Assembly (NCBI RefSeq): GCF_023922585.1
Contig: NZ_JAMFTN010000051.1
Coordinates: forward strand, 1 to 62,601
Direction of reading: 5' to 3'
DNA length: 62,601 bases
DNA from: Aliidiomarina quisquiliarum
Lineage (GTDB): Bacteria; Pseudomonadota; Gammaproteobacteria; Enterobacterales; Alteromonadaceae
A program made the position numbers and the translations under genes. Below the pieces are notes generated by a model. It had not been told where the DNA came from, did not search any database, and saw only the letters and a list, made by a program, of their open reading frames with translations. Below, piece after piece: positions 28,360 through 38,346 of this stretch. Position 1 is the first letter of the stretch. Every line of letters starts with the position of its first letter.

Positions 28360-28388
28360 AAAGCCCTTGTAATCAAGGGCTTTGTTGT
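28360..28388. terminator. Hairpin terminator in the border region
   Basis: A 9-bp perfect stem (AAAGCCCTT / AAGGGCTTT) with a 6-nt loop is followed by TTTGTTGTT. It may end the restriction operon or belong to the original ssb-downstream sequence. Confidence 0.65.
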
Positions 28389-28571
28389 TAACGTCGAGTA
28401 TCACTAATAACCTCTGTTTCTCGCCTTAAAGCTTAAGCTCGAATGACTATAATTATAGTTATTTCATTACCGTTAAATGCCACTATAATAATGAGTTAGA
28501 TAATACTTTACCTTTGGGTAATGTAATAGGCGTATACTTAGGCGTTATTACGCTCTTAATAATGGGTGTCT

Positions 28572-29540
28572 ATGAAGCGTTACTTATTGATTTTATTAAT
28601 TTTTTTAATTGGTTCGGCGGCAGTTTTTGTCAGCTCTTGCTCACCACGGCAAGAACCATTTCATATTGGCAGCGGGCCATATTTAGGTTACCAACCCTTT
28701 TTTCTTTCCGATGAACTTTTTCTTTGTAAAAACTGCCCTCCACCAGGTAAGTTCATTGATGGCAGCCCTTACCAAATTAGCCTATTACCCTCGACCTTGT
28801 CGGCTATTCGATTATTTCAAGCTGGCGAATTAGACGGTGTTATTCTTACTTTAGACGCAGCAGTGGCGTTTCAGCAGCAAACCACAGTAGACGTTTGTAT
28901 TGCTGAAGTAATGAGCCATTCAAAAAATGCCGACGCTCTTATTGTCGGCGCCAACTTTGACCCCACCCAACCCATTGTGGTTGGCTATGAACAAACCCCT
29001 TTCGGGGCTTATTTGTTGTCGCAAGCGGTGGAAGCTTTAGGTTGGCGGCCAGAATTAATTGAAGTGCGTTATGTAACCCCTAAGGCGCAAGTGGCGGCTC
29101 TTATGAATCAGGAAATTAACGCACTTATTACCTACGAACCCTATATAACGGAATTATTAGCATTAAATAACCAAGTAGCATTTAGCAGCAAACAAATGCC
29201 AGTAAAAATTTTAGACGTGCTGATCGTTACTCGTGCTGCCTATGAAAAACAAACACCGCTGGTTAAATGGATAACTACTGACTTTTGGGAAGCGGGAGTG
29301 CAGGCACTAAAAGCGGGCGAGCCAGAAACAATGGCGCTACTTCAAGAGCGCAGCGGCATATCTAGCCTAGACTTAGAGCAAGCACTTGCAAAGATAAGTT
29401 TTTTTGATCGCAGTAACCGAGCTGAAGTAAGTGCAGCCGAATTAAGTGAATTAGTGGCATATTTTACTGAAAGAAAAGGCATTACCGTGAATGGGCGGGC
29501 ATTACAACGTTGCGACGCTACGCTAGGTGGCGCCCAATGA
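28572..29540 (+). CDS. NMT1-type solute-binding lipoprotein
   Basis: About 322 residues from the ATG at 28572 (a GTG at 28566 is an alternative). The signal sequence ends with a lipobox VSSC (MKRYLLILLIFLIGSAAVFV then SSC), so it is a predicted lipoprotein facing the periplasm. The mature part resembles NMT1/SsuA-like binding proteins: IGSGPYLGYQPFFLSDE, STLSAIRLFQAGELDGVILTLD, VVGYEQTPFGAYLL and NALITYEPY. No transport genes follow; instead the stop overlaps the start of a sensor phosphodiesterase (ATGA). Ligand unknown; a sensory partner role is inferred. Confidence 0.8.
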   Translation: MKRYLLILLIFLIGSAAVFVSSCSPRQEPFHIGSGPYLGYQPFFLSDELFLCKNCPPPGKFIDGSPYQISLLPSTLSAIRLFQAGELDGVILTLDAAVAFQQQTTVDVCIAEVMSHSKNADALIVGANFDPTQPIVVGYEQTPFGAYLLSQAVEALGWRPELIEVRYVTPKAQVAALMNQEINALITYEPYITELLALNNQVAFSSKQMPVKILDVLIVTRAAYEKQTPLVKWITTDFWEAGVQALKAGEPETMALLQERSGISSLDLEQALAKISFFDRSNRAEVSAAELSELVAYFTERKGITVNGRALQRCDATLGGAQ

Positions 29541-31981
29541 AAACGACAACAAACAAAATAAAACGCCGGCTAATGAGCCTACGCAGTCAATTTCTTGTTC
29601 TTATGTTGCTGCTAGGTGCTAGTAGTGTTGCCTTGTCTATTTATGCATTTACCCAAGAGCAGGTGCGCCATTCCCATGAACATATTGAGCGGGAAATAAA
29701 GTCGTTAATGACTTTATCGCAAGGGGCGTTGCAGCGGTCGTTACGCTACCAAGCATTGTCGGCCTTCGATGAAATAATGTCCGAGCTTGAAGCGCACCGG
29801 CGTATACGTGCGGTTGGTATATTTAACACCGCAGGCGAAGAGGTGTTTAGCTTTGGTGCGAATGGCAATATGCAGCCACTGTTACAGCAATTTCCACATA
29901 TAAACATGAAAACCTTTTTGCGTACGCACAGTGAATTGCAGCTGAACCTAGAGCACAATAAAAGTTCGAATAGTTACTTTGCTTATATTCCCATTGCGTC
30001 GGTGCCCGATGCGTTTCAAGAAACCCATTACGACATATTAGTACTTGAATATTTAGTGCCTATTACGTGGTACGACGCTTTTTTAATACAGCTGCCTTAC
30101 TTGCTTACTTGGATTGGCATATTTTTAACCGCACTAACCTTGTTGCTGCTGTATTTAAACTACAAGGTAGCTCGGCCGGCGCGGTCAATTGTGGATAATA
30201 TTGCAGCCGTTGAACGGGGTGATGTAGGGGCATTAAAGCCGGTTTATGGTGCCGACGAGCTGGTGCAAATTGATCAAGCATTTGCTGCTATGGTGGCAGA
30301 GCGGGCTAAAAATGAAGCGCAATTAATTAAGCTTTCAACAGCAGTAGAACAAAGCCACGAGGGCGTGGTGATTACCGATCGGTCAGGTAATATTGAATAT
30401 GTTAACCAAGCCTTGGTGGATAATACCGGCTATAGCCGAGAAGAGCTGCTAGGTAGCAACCCACGCATGCTAAGTTCGGGCAAAACACCACGGGCCACCT
30501 TCATTGCTTTGTGGAACCATATAACCAGTGGTAAGGCATGGACCGGCGAGCTCCATAACCGGCGTCGCGATGGTACCGAGTTTATTGAATTACAAACCAT
30601 AAGCCCGCTAAAAAATGCACAAGGGGACATTACGCACTATGTGGGTGTGCGCCAAGACATTACTGAACAAAAGTCGATTCAAGAGCGGTTGAACTTTTTA
30701 GCCTACTTCGATGTGCTAACCCATTTACCAAACCGTGTGAGCGTACTAGAGCAACTTCAAGCTCAAGGCGAACAAAGTATTGCCCATGGCACCATTGGGG
30801 CGTTTTTACTTATTAATGTCGATCGGTTGAAAGTAATTAACGACGGCCGTGGCTTTGAATTTGGTAACCAAGTAATTGTAGCCTTAAGTAAGCGGTTACT
30901 TAACTTAAAAGACAAAGGCATGCTACTTGGCCACTTAGGTGCCGACACCTTTTGTATTATTTTACCGGCGCGCTTATCGGACCCAGCACAAGCCCGCACT
31001 TTGGCAGAAGAGTTTGCTACTTTTTTAGTAAAAAAATGTGCCGAACCGTTCCAGATCGAAGATGAAGAAATGTCGTTAACCATTAGCATAGGCATTCGCT
31101 TAATCGACGAAGGTGAAAGCGCTGAAGGCTGTATTCGAAGTGCGGAAACAGCGGTTCATAACGCCAAGGAAAAAGGCGGTAATCAGTGGTTTTTTTATCG
31201 CAGCGTTGACGGCAAACATGCAGAATTTGTATTTAGTATTGAAGGTGAATTACGCGAAGCAATTAAGTCGCACCAATTACGTTGTTTTTTACAGGCGCAA
31301 GTAAACGAGCAGGGCAAATTAACTGGGGCCGAATCTTTAGTGCGCTGGCACCACCCAGAGCGCGGCATGGTGTCGCCAGGCGACTTTATTACGGTAGCAG
31401 AACTTTCCGACTTAATTGTAGACATAGACCGTTGGATGCTAGCGCGAGCGTTGCAAATATTAGCACAATGGCAATACGACAAACGCAATTTAACTATGGC
31501 TGTAAACATTAGCCCACGGCATTTACGCCGGCCTGAGTTTGTTCAAGAAGTACTTGCTTTAGTGGAGCAAGCAGGGGCCAGCACGGAAGGGTTGGTACTA
31601 GAGGTAACCGAAGGCCTATTGGTTGAAGATATGGTTGGTAGCATTGAAAAAATGAAAACATTAAAAAGTCATGGGGTGCAATTTGCTATTGATGACTTTG
31701 GTACTGGCTATTCGTCATTATCGTATATTCGGGAATTACCTGTCGATGAAATAAAAATAGATCAAAGCTTTACCCGTGGCTTGCCAAACAGCCCTGTAGA
31801 CGTGGCCATGGTGAGTAGTATTATTTCTGTGTCGCAAAATTTAGGCTTGCGGGTGCTTGCCGAAGGCATTGAAACTGAAGAGCAAGCTGATTTTTGCCGC
31901 AAGAACCGCATGTGGGGGCAGGGCTATTATTATGACCGCCCCGTAGACGAGGCGGCCTGGCAAAAAAAATGGCTTAAATAA
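29537..31981 (+). CDS. Membrane PAS-GGDEF-EAL protein, probable c-di-GMP phosphodiesterase
   Basis: 814 residues from the ATG overlapping the lipoprotein stop. Two membrane helices (about 15-35 and 190-215) flank a periplasmic sensor region. HAMP, then PAS near residue 270 (EGVVITDRSGNIEYVNQAL). The GGDEF domain is degenerate: GADTF replaces GGDEF near 470, so it is unlikely to make c-di-GMP. The EAL domain keeps its key residues: AESLVRW, NISPRHL, DDFGTGYSS, EIKIDQSF and AEGIETEEQ. Hydrolysis of c-di-GMP is therefore expected. The preceding lipoprotein probably modulates it from the periplasm, as NspS does MbaA in Vibrio. Overlaps the convergent deaminase gene by 8 bp. Confidence 0.9.
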   Translation: MKTTTNKIKRRLMSLRSQFLVLMLLLGASSVALSIYAFTQEQVRHSHEHIEREIKSLMTLSQGALQRSLRYQALSAFDEIMSELEAHRRIRAVGIFNTAGEEVFSFGANGNMQPLLQQFPHINMKTFLRTHSELQLNLEHNKSSNSYFAYIPIASVPDAFQETHYDILVLEYLVPITWYDAFLIQLPYLLTWIGIFLTALTLLLLYLNYKVARPARSIVDNIAAVERGDVGALKPVYGADELVQIDQAFAAMVAERAKNEAQLIKLSTAVEQSHEGVVITDRSGNIEYVNQALVDNTGYSREELLGSNPRMLSSGKTPRATFIALWNHITSGKAWTGELHNRRRDGTEFIELQTISPLKNAQGDITHYVGVRQDITEQKSIQERLNFLAYFDVLTHLPNRVSVLEQLQAQGEQSIAHGTIGAFLLINVDRLKVINDGRGFEFGNQVIVALSKRLLNLKDKGMLLGHLGADTFCIILPARLSDPAQARTLAEEFATFLVKKCAEPFQIEDEEMSLTISIGIRLIDEGESAEGCIRSAETAVHNAKEKGGNQWFFYRSVDGKHAEFVFSIEGELREAIKSHQLRCFLQAQVNEQGKLTGAESLVRWHHPERGMVSPGDFITVAELSDLIVDIDRWMLARALQILAQWQYDKRNLTMAVNISPRHLRRPEFVQEVLALVEQAGASTEGLVLEVTEGLLVEDMVGSIEKMKTLKSHGVQFAIDDFGTGYSSLSYIRELPVDEIKIDQSFTRGLPNSPVDVAMVSSIISVSQNLGLRVLAEGIETEEQADFCRKNRMWGQGYYYDRPVDEAAWQKKWLK

Positions 31982-33236
31982 ATCCGTACTTGCGGGCGAT
32001 AGTGTCGAAATACTCAAGGGAGTGCTTCGCATAGGCGCGCTTTTTAATATAGTTGCCGGGGAAAAAGTTCTTCTTAAAGCCATAAGCTACCATGTCTTTT
32101 AGGCGTTTAAGGGGAATAGGGAAGTTATCTAACGCCAGCTTATATTCGTCGCTTAACGTAGTACTCGACACCAGCCGATTGTCGGTACAAATAACCGTTA
32201 CAATGCGGTTGTCGAGCATGTGGCGGAAGTTATGGTTCTTTATATCGCCAATAGTGGGGTTGGTTTGCAAGTTACTGGTTAAGCAAACTTCAATGGCAAT
32301 ACGGCGGTCAGCAATAAAGGAAGCTAAGTGGGTGCTGTAAGCTTCTTTGTCGGTTATGGCTGGGTCTTCAATCAGTTCTGGTGAAAATAATGAATAGCCA
32401 TGGCCAAGCCGGTCGGCATAACACAGGGTAAGTGCTTCAAATATACTTTCTGCACCGTAAGCTTCGCCCGCATGCACGGTTTTCAATAAAAAATTCTGGT
32501 GGGCATATTCATACACTTCTTTGAAGCGGTGGGCTGGGTAACCATTTTCTTGCCCGGCAATGTCTAAACCAACAATAGGCAAGTTGTCTTCGTCGCGCAT
32601 ACGTACGCTGGCGCGAATCATTTCCATGGCGGCGGCTTTAATAACAGAAATTTCGTCGTGGTCGCTTAGTAAAGAAAACAACTGGGTGTAGTAAGGCGAA
32701 AAGCCTTTTTTGCCAAACATACGCATAGCACAGTTTATAATACCGTATTCAAAAGGAGGCTTTAGCCCAGGGCTTAAGCCCACGTCGCTGCGGCGGTTGT
32801 ATGCTTGCTTGGCCCGTAATAAGCCATTGTTTACTGCGTGCATAACGTCGTCGAAACCTACGCCGTTGGCGGGGTCCATTAACAATTGTGGGGCAAAGCG
32901 CACCTCAATGTAGTTTACCCCCTCGGCTAAATTGTCTTCGGCCAACTCAAAGGCGGCGCGTTCTAGGTTCACTAAGTCGCGCAATACCGCACAGGTATAC
33001 TGAAAACCATTTAAGTACTCACCTAAATTGGCATAGGTAGGTTTAAACACCTGTTCTTTTAACCCTTCAACCGTGTCGGCAGGAAGCTTAACATTCACTC
33101 GCTTGGCCATGTCGATCAAGCTTTCCATGCGTAAGCTTCCGTCGAGATGTAAATGCAGGTCGGCCTTGGGCATTTCACGAATAAAGTCGAGTGAATATGT
33201 GGTTGGTGCCAAACGAGAAGAAGATGCTAACGCCAT
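31974..33236 (-). CDS. Adenosine deaminase family protein
   Basis: 420 residues of the adenosine/AMP deaminase superfamily, cytosolic, metal-dependent. Metal ligands and active-site blocks: ADLHLHLDGS (26-34), TVHAGEAYG, LGHGYSLF and CTDNRLVSST. It is longer than E. coli Add (333 aa), with extra sequence around PGLKPPFEYGI and SPYYTQLFSLLSD, so it belongs to a larger subgroup and the substrate may be adenosine or a related purine. AGGAG precedes the start by 6 bp. Convergent with the EAL gene (8-bp overlap), divergent from tdk. Confidence 0.87.
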   Translation of the reverse strand: MALASSSRLAPTTYSLDFIREMPKADLHLHLDGSLRMESLIDMAKRVNVKLPADTVEGLKEQVFKPTYANLGEYLNGFQYTCAVLRDLVNLERAAFELAEDNLAEGVNYIEVRFAPQLLMDPANGVGFDDVMHAVNNGLLRAKQAYNRRSDVGLSPGLKPPFEYGIINCAMRMFGKKGFSPYYTQLFSLLSDHDEISVIKAAAMEMIRASVRMRDEDNLPIVGLDIAGQENGYPAHRFKEVYEYAHQNFLLKTVHAGEAYGAESIFEALTLCYADRLGHGYSLFSPELIEDPAITDKEAYSTHLASFIADRRIAIEVCLTSNLQTNPTIGDIKNHNFRHMLDNRIVTVICTDNRLVSSTTLSDEYKLALDNFPIPLKRLKDMVAYGFKKNFFPGNYIKKRAYAKHSLEYFDTIARKYGFI

Positions 33237-33387
33237 GAAGTGCTCCTGTGGTTAATATAACTCCGCATTATATCGCAAATTTACCGCCGTTGCGCTGTAA
33301 ACGAATTGCGCACAACTTCACCCTTAGGTAAGGTTCAGCACCAAATTATAATTTTTTGCCCTTGGTTAGAAATGGAATCTAAAGCTT

Positions 33388-33993
33388 ATGGCATCCTTAT
33401 ATTTTACTTACTCGGCCATGAATGCGGGTAAAAGTACGTCGTTGTTGCAAGTGGCCCATAACTACGAAGAGCGTAACCAACATGTACTACTACTTACCCC
33501 CGCCCTTGATAACCGCGCAGGTGTAGGCAGGGTTCACTCTCGCTTAGGCATTGAACGCGAAGCGCTAGCCTTTTTGCCTAGCGAAAATTTATTTGCCCTT
33601 ATAGCCGCTGCCCATAAAACCCAAGCGCTCGACTGTGTGTTGCTCGACGAAGCCCAATTTTTGTCTGCGGCGCAGGTGTGGGAGCTTACCAAAGTTGCTG
33701 ATCAGCTAAATATACCAGTAATGTGCTACGGCTTACGTACCGACGCCTTTGGCCAGGCTTTTGCGGGCAGCGCGGTGTTATTAGCGGTAGCCGATAAAAT
33801 ATCGGAAATGAAAACAATTTGTCATTGTGGCCGCAAAGCCACCATGAGCTTGCGCGTTGACCAGCATGGAAATGCGGTTAAAGCGGGGGAACAAATCGCC
33901 ATTGGCGGGAACGAACGTTATATCTCGTGCTGTCGGAAGCACTGGGCAGAAGCATTAGCCGATGTAGGCGAGCAGCCTGCAGACTTGGAGTAA
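33388..33993 (+). CDS. tdk: Thymidine kinase
   Basis: Phosphorylates thymidine to dTMP in salvage. 201 residues, type II kinase. Walker A AMNAGKSTSL at residues 11-20, Walker B LLDEAQFL near 88, lasso and zinc cysteines CHCGRKA and CCRKHW. GLRTDAFGQ is the usual substrate-site block. Shine-Dalgarno is weak. The MacA-like gene follows 7 bp later and may be co-transcribed. Confidence 0.96.
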   Translation: MASLYFTYSAMNAGKSTSLLQVAHNYEERNQHVLLLTPALDNRAGVGRVHSRLGIEREALAFLPSENLFALIAAAHKTQALDCVLLDEAQFLSAAQVWELTKVADQLNIPVMCYGLRTDAFGQAFAGSAVLLAVADKISEMKTICHCGRKATMSLRVDQHGNAVKAGEQIAIGGNERYISCCRKHWAEALADVGEQPADLE

Positions 33994-34000
33994 TAAATGT

Positions 34001-35137
34001 ATGAAAAAATGGATCTTAAGCATCCTTGGTTTAGTTGTTGTGGCGGCCTTAGCCACGTGGTGGCTATTGCCAAAAACCGATAAAAATGAAGGTCAGCAAC
34101 CAACTGCAAAAGTAGAGGTGCGTACCATTGAACAAATTGTTACCGCTACCGGTAGCATAGAGCCCCGCGACTACGTAGACGTAGGTGCACAGGTTTCTGG
34201 GCAGCTAGAAGTGCTGCATGTAAATGTAGGCGACACGGTTGAAGCAGGGCAGTTGCTAGCAGAAATTGACGCTACGGTTTTAGCCGCCCGGCTAGACGGT
34301 GTGCGCGCGCAACTAAAATATCAACAGGCACAGCTGGCCGAGCGGATAGCGTTGCACCAACAAGCGCAGCTTAATTTGCGTCGCCAGCAGCGTTTACGTG
34401 AAGACCGCGCCACCTCAGAAGAGGCTCTTGAAGCCGCCGAAGCACAAGCAAAAGCAGAAGCAGCCCGAGTAGACGGCATTAAAGCGCAAATTGAACAAAC
34501 CCAGTCGTCGTTACGGGCCGACGAAGCGAACTTAAACTACACCCGTATTTTTGCCCCCATGAGCGGCACTATTGTGAATATGGTGGCACGCCAAGGGCAA
34601 ACCTTAAACGCGGCACAAACCACACCAACTATTTTAACTATTGCTAATTTAGCGGTTATGCGGGTGCAGGCACAGGTTTCAGAAGCCGACATTAGCCGCC
34701 TAAAGCCAGGCACAGAAGTGTACTTTACTACCTTAGGTAGCCGCGGCGAGCGTTGGCACAGTAAGCTCGACCTAATTGAACCAACCCCTAAAGTTGAAAA
34801 CAACGTGGTGTTATATAACGCTTTGTTTGACGTGGAAAACGCCAGTGGCCGCTTATTACCTAAAATGACCACACAAGTATTTTTTGTGGTGAATAAAGCC
34901 GAGCAAGTGCTTTCTGTACCGGCCGCTGCCATTAGCCCACGCGGGCCGAACCGTGCCGAAGTACAAGTGCGGCGCAATGGTATGGTAGAAAAAGTTATAG
35001 TTGAAGTAGGCTTGTCTGACCGGGTGCATGTGGAAGTTAAGTCGGGCTTAGTCGAAGGCGATGTGGTGTTACTTGGTGGCGGAGCTAACCAACCAGCCCG
35101 ACCAAACGGTGCCCCTAGCGGCATGCGTCGTGGATAA
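34001..35137 (+). CDS. macA: MacA-like periplasmic adaptor of an ABC efflux pump
   Basis: 378 residues. An N-terminal membrane anchor (WILSILGLVVVAALATWWLL) is followed by lipoyl, helical-hairpin and beta-barrel domains of the HlyD/RND adaptor family: GSIEPRDYVDVGAQVSGQL, coiled hairpin about 100-170, IFAPMSGTIVN and ISPRGPNRAEV near the end. It would bridge MacB to an outer-membrane TolC channel. The next gene is macB, 9 bp downstream. Substrate unknown; macrolides, peptides and lipids are known in the family. Confidence 0.9.
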   Translation: MKKWILSILGLVVVAALATWWLLPKTDKNEGQQPTAKVEVRTIEQIVTATGSIEPRDYVDVGAQVSGQLEVLHVNVGDTVEAGQLLAEIDATVLAARLDGVRAQLKYQQAQLAERIALHQQAQLNLRRQQRLREDRATSEEALEAAEAQAKAEAARVDGIKAQIEQTQSSLRADEANLNYTRIFAPMSGTIVNMVARQGQTLNAAQTTPTILTIANLAVMRVQAQVSEADISRLKPGTEVYFTTLGSRGERWHSKLDLIEPTPKVENNVVLYNALFDVENASGRLLPKMTTQVFFVVNKAEQVLSVPAAAISPRGPNRAEVQVRRNGMVEKVIVEVGLSDRVHVEVKSGLVEGDVVLLGGGANQPARPNGAPSGMRRG

Positions 35138-35146
35138 GGGACAACC

Positions 35147-37096
35147 ATGAAAGAGTCACAGCAGCCATTAATTCGGTTACGCGGTGTAACCCGAAGCTTT
35201 CAAACCGGCACGGTGCTTACGCAAGTGTTGCATGGTATCGACATTGACGTTTATCCCGGTGAATTTGTTGCCATTATTGGTAGCTCGGGCTCGGGTAAGT
35301 CAACCCTAATGAATATTTTAGGCTGTTTAGACCAAGCCAGCTCAGGCGACTATTGGTTTCGGGGCGAAAAAGTGGCCGACATGGCGGCCAACAAGCTGGC
35401 GCAATTACGCCGCGAGTCGTTTGGCTTTGTGTTTCAACAGTACAACTTACTTTCGGGCGTAACGGCCCAAGCCAATGCTGAACTGCCCGCCAATTACACC
35501 CGCGCCTCACGGGCCGAACAGCAAGAGCGTGCCACAGGCTTACTTACTCGGCTTGGGTTAGCGGACAGAACCCACCATAAACCCAGCGAGCTTTCAGGTG
35601 GGCAGCAACAGCGGGTGTCTATTGCCCGGGCGTTAATGAATGGCGGCGACGTTATTCTTGCCGACGAGCCCACCGGGGCGCTTGACAGTGCTAGCTCGGC
35701 GGAAGTTATGGCACTGTTGAAACAGCTGTCGGAAGAAGGCCACACCATTATTTTAATTACCCACGAAGCAGAAGTGGCTGCACACGCCGACCGCGTTATA
35801 GAATTAAAAGACGGCCACATACTGTCTGACAAAATGGCCGAACATGCCAAACCGGAACAGCGCCAAGCCAAGCCTTCGTTAGTTCACAAAGCACCTTCGT
35901 GGGGCCAAAGTACCTGGCGCTCGTTAGTAACGGCCTTAAATTCATTGCGCACCAACATATTCCGTACCGCACTAACTTTGTTAGGCATTGTTATTGGCGT
36001 GGCGGCAGTTATTTCTATGCTTGCCATTGGCCAAGGGGCACAGCAAGAAGTAGTAGATCGTATTAGCGCTATGGGCTCGAACCTGTTGTCGGTATACCCG
36101 GGGGCGCCGAATATGCGCGGCCGCTGGCAAGTAGCCACGCTTATGCCAGAAGACGTAGACGCCATCAATACCTTGCCCAATATTTTAGCTGCGGTGCCTG
36201 AACTAACCGGTAGCCGCACCTTGCGCCGAGAAGGGTTCGACAAAGAAGCCCAAGTAAATGCCACCTACGCCGACTTTACCAAAGCGCGGCAATGGGGCTT
36301 AACCCAAGGCAGCTTTTTTACTAAAGAAGACGAAGAGCTATATGCCACGGTGGCGGTTATTGGTGAAACAGTACGTAAGCAGTTGTTTCCTGACAGAAAC
36401 CCACTGGGTGAAGTTATGCTTATTCATAATGTGCTGTTTCGGGTTATTGGTGTAATGGAGGAGCGCGGTGCCACGCCGTGGGGGCAAGACCAAGATGACG
36501 TGGTGTTTGTGCCCTATAGCACCGGTAGCCTGCGCCTGTTTGGTCAACGCCATTTACGCAATGTTACCGTGGCGGCGCTAACTTCCGACGCCCAGCTAAT
36601 GAAACAAGTACAAGACGACGTGCACGCTTTGTTGTTAGAGCGCCATGGCGTTGAAGACTTTATGATTCGAAATATGGCGTCAATTATTGAAACCGCCACC
36701 GAAACCCAAAACACCATGACAGTGCTACTTGGCGTTATTGCCGTTATTTCATTGGTAGTGGGCGGTATTGGTGTAATGAATATTATGCTGGTAAGCGTAA
36801 CCGAGCGTACCCGTGAAATAGGCATACGCATGGCCGTTGGTGCTAAGCCGAGCCTTATTCAGCAGCAGTTTTTAATTGAAGCAGTTACGGTTTCGCTGAT
36901 TGGTGGCGCCTTGGGGGTTGCTATTGGCCTAGGTGTTACCTGGGTGCTGGCAAGTTTAGGTACCGCGGTGGTGTATTCAACGGCACCGGTGGTGTTAGCC
37001 TTTGGTTGTGCGTTCATTATTGGCTTGGTGTTTGGTTATGTACCGGCCCGAAAAGCAGCCCAGTTAGATCCAGTACAAGCACTTATGAATGAGTAA
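35147..37096 (+). CDS. macB: MacB-like ABC transporter
   Basis: 649 residues (E. coli MacB 648). N-terminal ABC ATPase: Walker [13 protein letters not shown] near residue 44, signature LSGGQQQR, Walker [14 protein letters not shown]. Then a first membrane helix near 270-300 ([20 protein letters not shown]), a large periplasmic domain, and three C-terminal helices of the FtsX type ([15 protein letters not shown] between them). Forms a mechanotransmission-type efflux pump with the preceding MacA. Start has GGGACAACC upstream; a weak site, but spacing to macA implies coupling. Confidence 0.93.
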   Translation: MKESQQPLIRLRGVTRSFQTGTVLTQVLHGIDIDVYPGEFVAIIGSSGSGKSTLMNILGCLDQASSGDYWFRGEKVADMAANKLAQLRRESFGFVFQQYNLLSGVTAQANAELPANYTRASRAEQQERATGLLTRLGLADRTHHKPSELSGGQQQRVSIARALMNGGDVILADEPTGALDSASSAEVMALLKQLSEEGHTIILITHEAEVAAHADRVIELKDGHILSDKMAEHAKPEQRQAKPSLVHKAPSWGQSTWRSLVTALNSLRTNIFRTALTLLGIVIGVAAVISMLAIGQGAQQEVVDRISAMGSNLLSVYPGAPNMRGRWQVATLMPEDVDAINTLPNILAAVPELTGSRTLRREGFDKEAQVNATYADFTKARQWGLTQGSFFTKEDEELYATVAVIGETVRKQLFPDRNPLGEVMLIHNVLFRVIGVMEERGATPWGQDQDDVVFVPYSTGSLRLFGQRHLRNVTVAALTSDAQLMKQVQDDVHALLLERHGVEDFMIRNMASIIETATETQNTMTVLLGVIAVISLVVGGIGVMNIMLVSVTERTREIGIRMAVGAKPSLIQQQFLIEAVTVSLIGGALGVAIGLGVTWVLASLGTAVVYSTAPVVLAFGCAFIIGLVFGYVPARKAAQLDPVQALMNE

Positions 37097-37201
37097 TATT
37101 GCAACAGCAGGTAAATGAACTAGGGCCGCTAAGTGTGTTGTACAAGTAATGAGCATAAATTCGCGATATAATAAGCAAGTTATTTGATTTCAACCATTTG
37201 G

Positions 37202-37241
37202 GCTGATGTACTACTTACGGTATAGTAGGTAGTACATCAGC
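37202..37241 (+). promoter_or_regulatory. Large 5' leader hairpin before pyrC
   Basis: GCTGATGTACTAC (37202-37214) and GTAGTACATCAGC (37229-37241) form a perfect 13-bp stem with a 14-nt loop. It ends 20 bp before the pyrC start, just upstream of the AAAGGAA ribosome-binding site. No T-tract follows, so it is not a terminator. It could act on pyrC translation or be a dyad operator. TGATGTACTACTT from its left arm recurs at 38347-38359 upstream of mshI. Confidence 0.65.
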
Positions 37242-37261
37242 AAATAAAGGAAACTACGGCT

Positions 37262-38302
37262 ATGCAGTTGCAGCGCATTACTATTTTACGCCCCGACGAT
37301 TGGCATTTACATGTTCGCGACGGCGATGTGCTAAACGATATAGTGCCCGAAACTTCAAAGGTATTTCACCGTGCGGTGATTATGCCCAACTTAGTGCCCC
37401 CGGTAACCAGCCTTGAAGCCGCAGCAAGTTATCGTGAACGTATTCTTGCTGCCGTGCCAAGCCAGCATCAGTTTCAACCACTGATGACCCTTTATTTAAC
37501 TCAAAACACCTCGCTAGACTTAATTAGGGCCGCAGCTAAAGCGCCCCATATTATTGGTTTTAAACTTTATCCTGCGGGCGCTACCACTAACTCGGCGGCA
37601 GGCGTTACCAATGTTGCCAATATGGCAGAAGTATTTGAAACCATGTCAGAATGTGGCGTACCACTGTTAGTGCATGGGGAAGTAACTGAAGCCGATGTAG
37701 ACATTTTCGACCGCGAGAAGGTATTTATCGACCGTTACCTACGCCATTTAGTTGAACAGCATTCGCGTTTAAAAGTTGTGCTAGAACACATTACTACGGC
37801 AGAAGCCGCACAGTTTGTAATGGCAGCACGGGAAGGCGTGGCGGCAACCATAACACCACAACATTTGCTAATGAATCGTAACGATTTATTGGTAGGCGGT
37901 GTGCGCCCGCATAATTTTTGCTTACCCGTATTAAAGCGTCGTACCCACCAAGAAGCCCTACAGCAAGCAGCCGTTAGTGGTAGTTCACGGTTTTTTCTCG
38001 GCACCGACTCGGCTCCACATTCACAATCGAATAAAGAAAATGCCTGTGGTTGTGCCGGCTGTTATTCTGCCCCAGCCGCCATTGAACTGTATGCGGAGTT
38101 TTTTAGCCGCATGAATTCATTAGATAAACTAGAAAACTTCGCGAGCCGTTTTGGCGCTGAATTTTACGGGTTGCCAGTAAATGACAGCAAAATAACCTTA
38201 GTGAATGAAAGTTGGCAGGTGCCTAAAACAGTTCAAGTTGCAGGGCAAACTTTTGTACCTTACTGGGCTGGGCAGGAATTACAGTGGCGGCTACAAATCT
38301 AA
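37262..38302 (+). CDS. pyrC: Dihydroorotase
   Basis: Third step of de novo pyrimidine synthesis: carbamoyl aspartate to dihydroorotate. 346 residues, matching the type II PyrC family (about 345). Zinc-site residues are visible: WHLHVRDGD (14-22), the carboxylated Lys in GFKLYPAGATTNS near 100, LVHGEV, LEHITT and LGTDSAPH. TATAAT at about 37166 may be its promoter -10. A 13-bp hairpin lies between that and the start. Monocistronic. Confidence 0.97.
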   Translation: MQLQRITILRPDDWHLHVRDGDVLNDIVPETSKVFHRAVIMPNLVPPVTSLEAAASYRERILAAVPSQHQFQPLMTLYLTQNTSLDLIRAAAKAPHIIGFKLYPAGATTNSAAGVTNVANMAEVFETMSECGVPLLVHGEVTEADVDIFDREKVFIDRYLRHLVEQHSRLKVVLEHITTAEAAQFVMAAREGVAATITPQHLLMNRNDLLVGGVRPHNFCLPVLKRRTHQEALQQAAVSGSSRFFLGTDSAPHSQSNKENACGCAGCYSAPAAIELYAEFFSRMNSLDKLENFASRFGAEFYGLPVNDSKITLVNESWQVPKTVQVAGQTFVPYWAGQELQWRLQI

Positions 38303-38346
38303 AGGCGTAGCGCTTGAAGTTTAATGGTGGGGTATTCAATATAAAT

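Larger units (their letters stand above)
28001..28565. other. Non-coding island border region
   Basis: 565 bp without a secure gene. It holds a doubtful antisense ORF end (to 28253), an FNR-like dyad (28325-28338), a terminator-like hairpin (28360-28388), and an AT-rich stretch before the next gene that includes probable promoter elements. The right end of the genomic island must fall here. I could not find a convincing direct repeat shared with 9308-9524, so the exact junction is undetermined. Confidence 0.6.
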
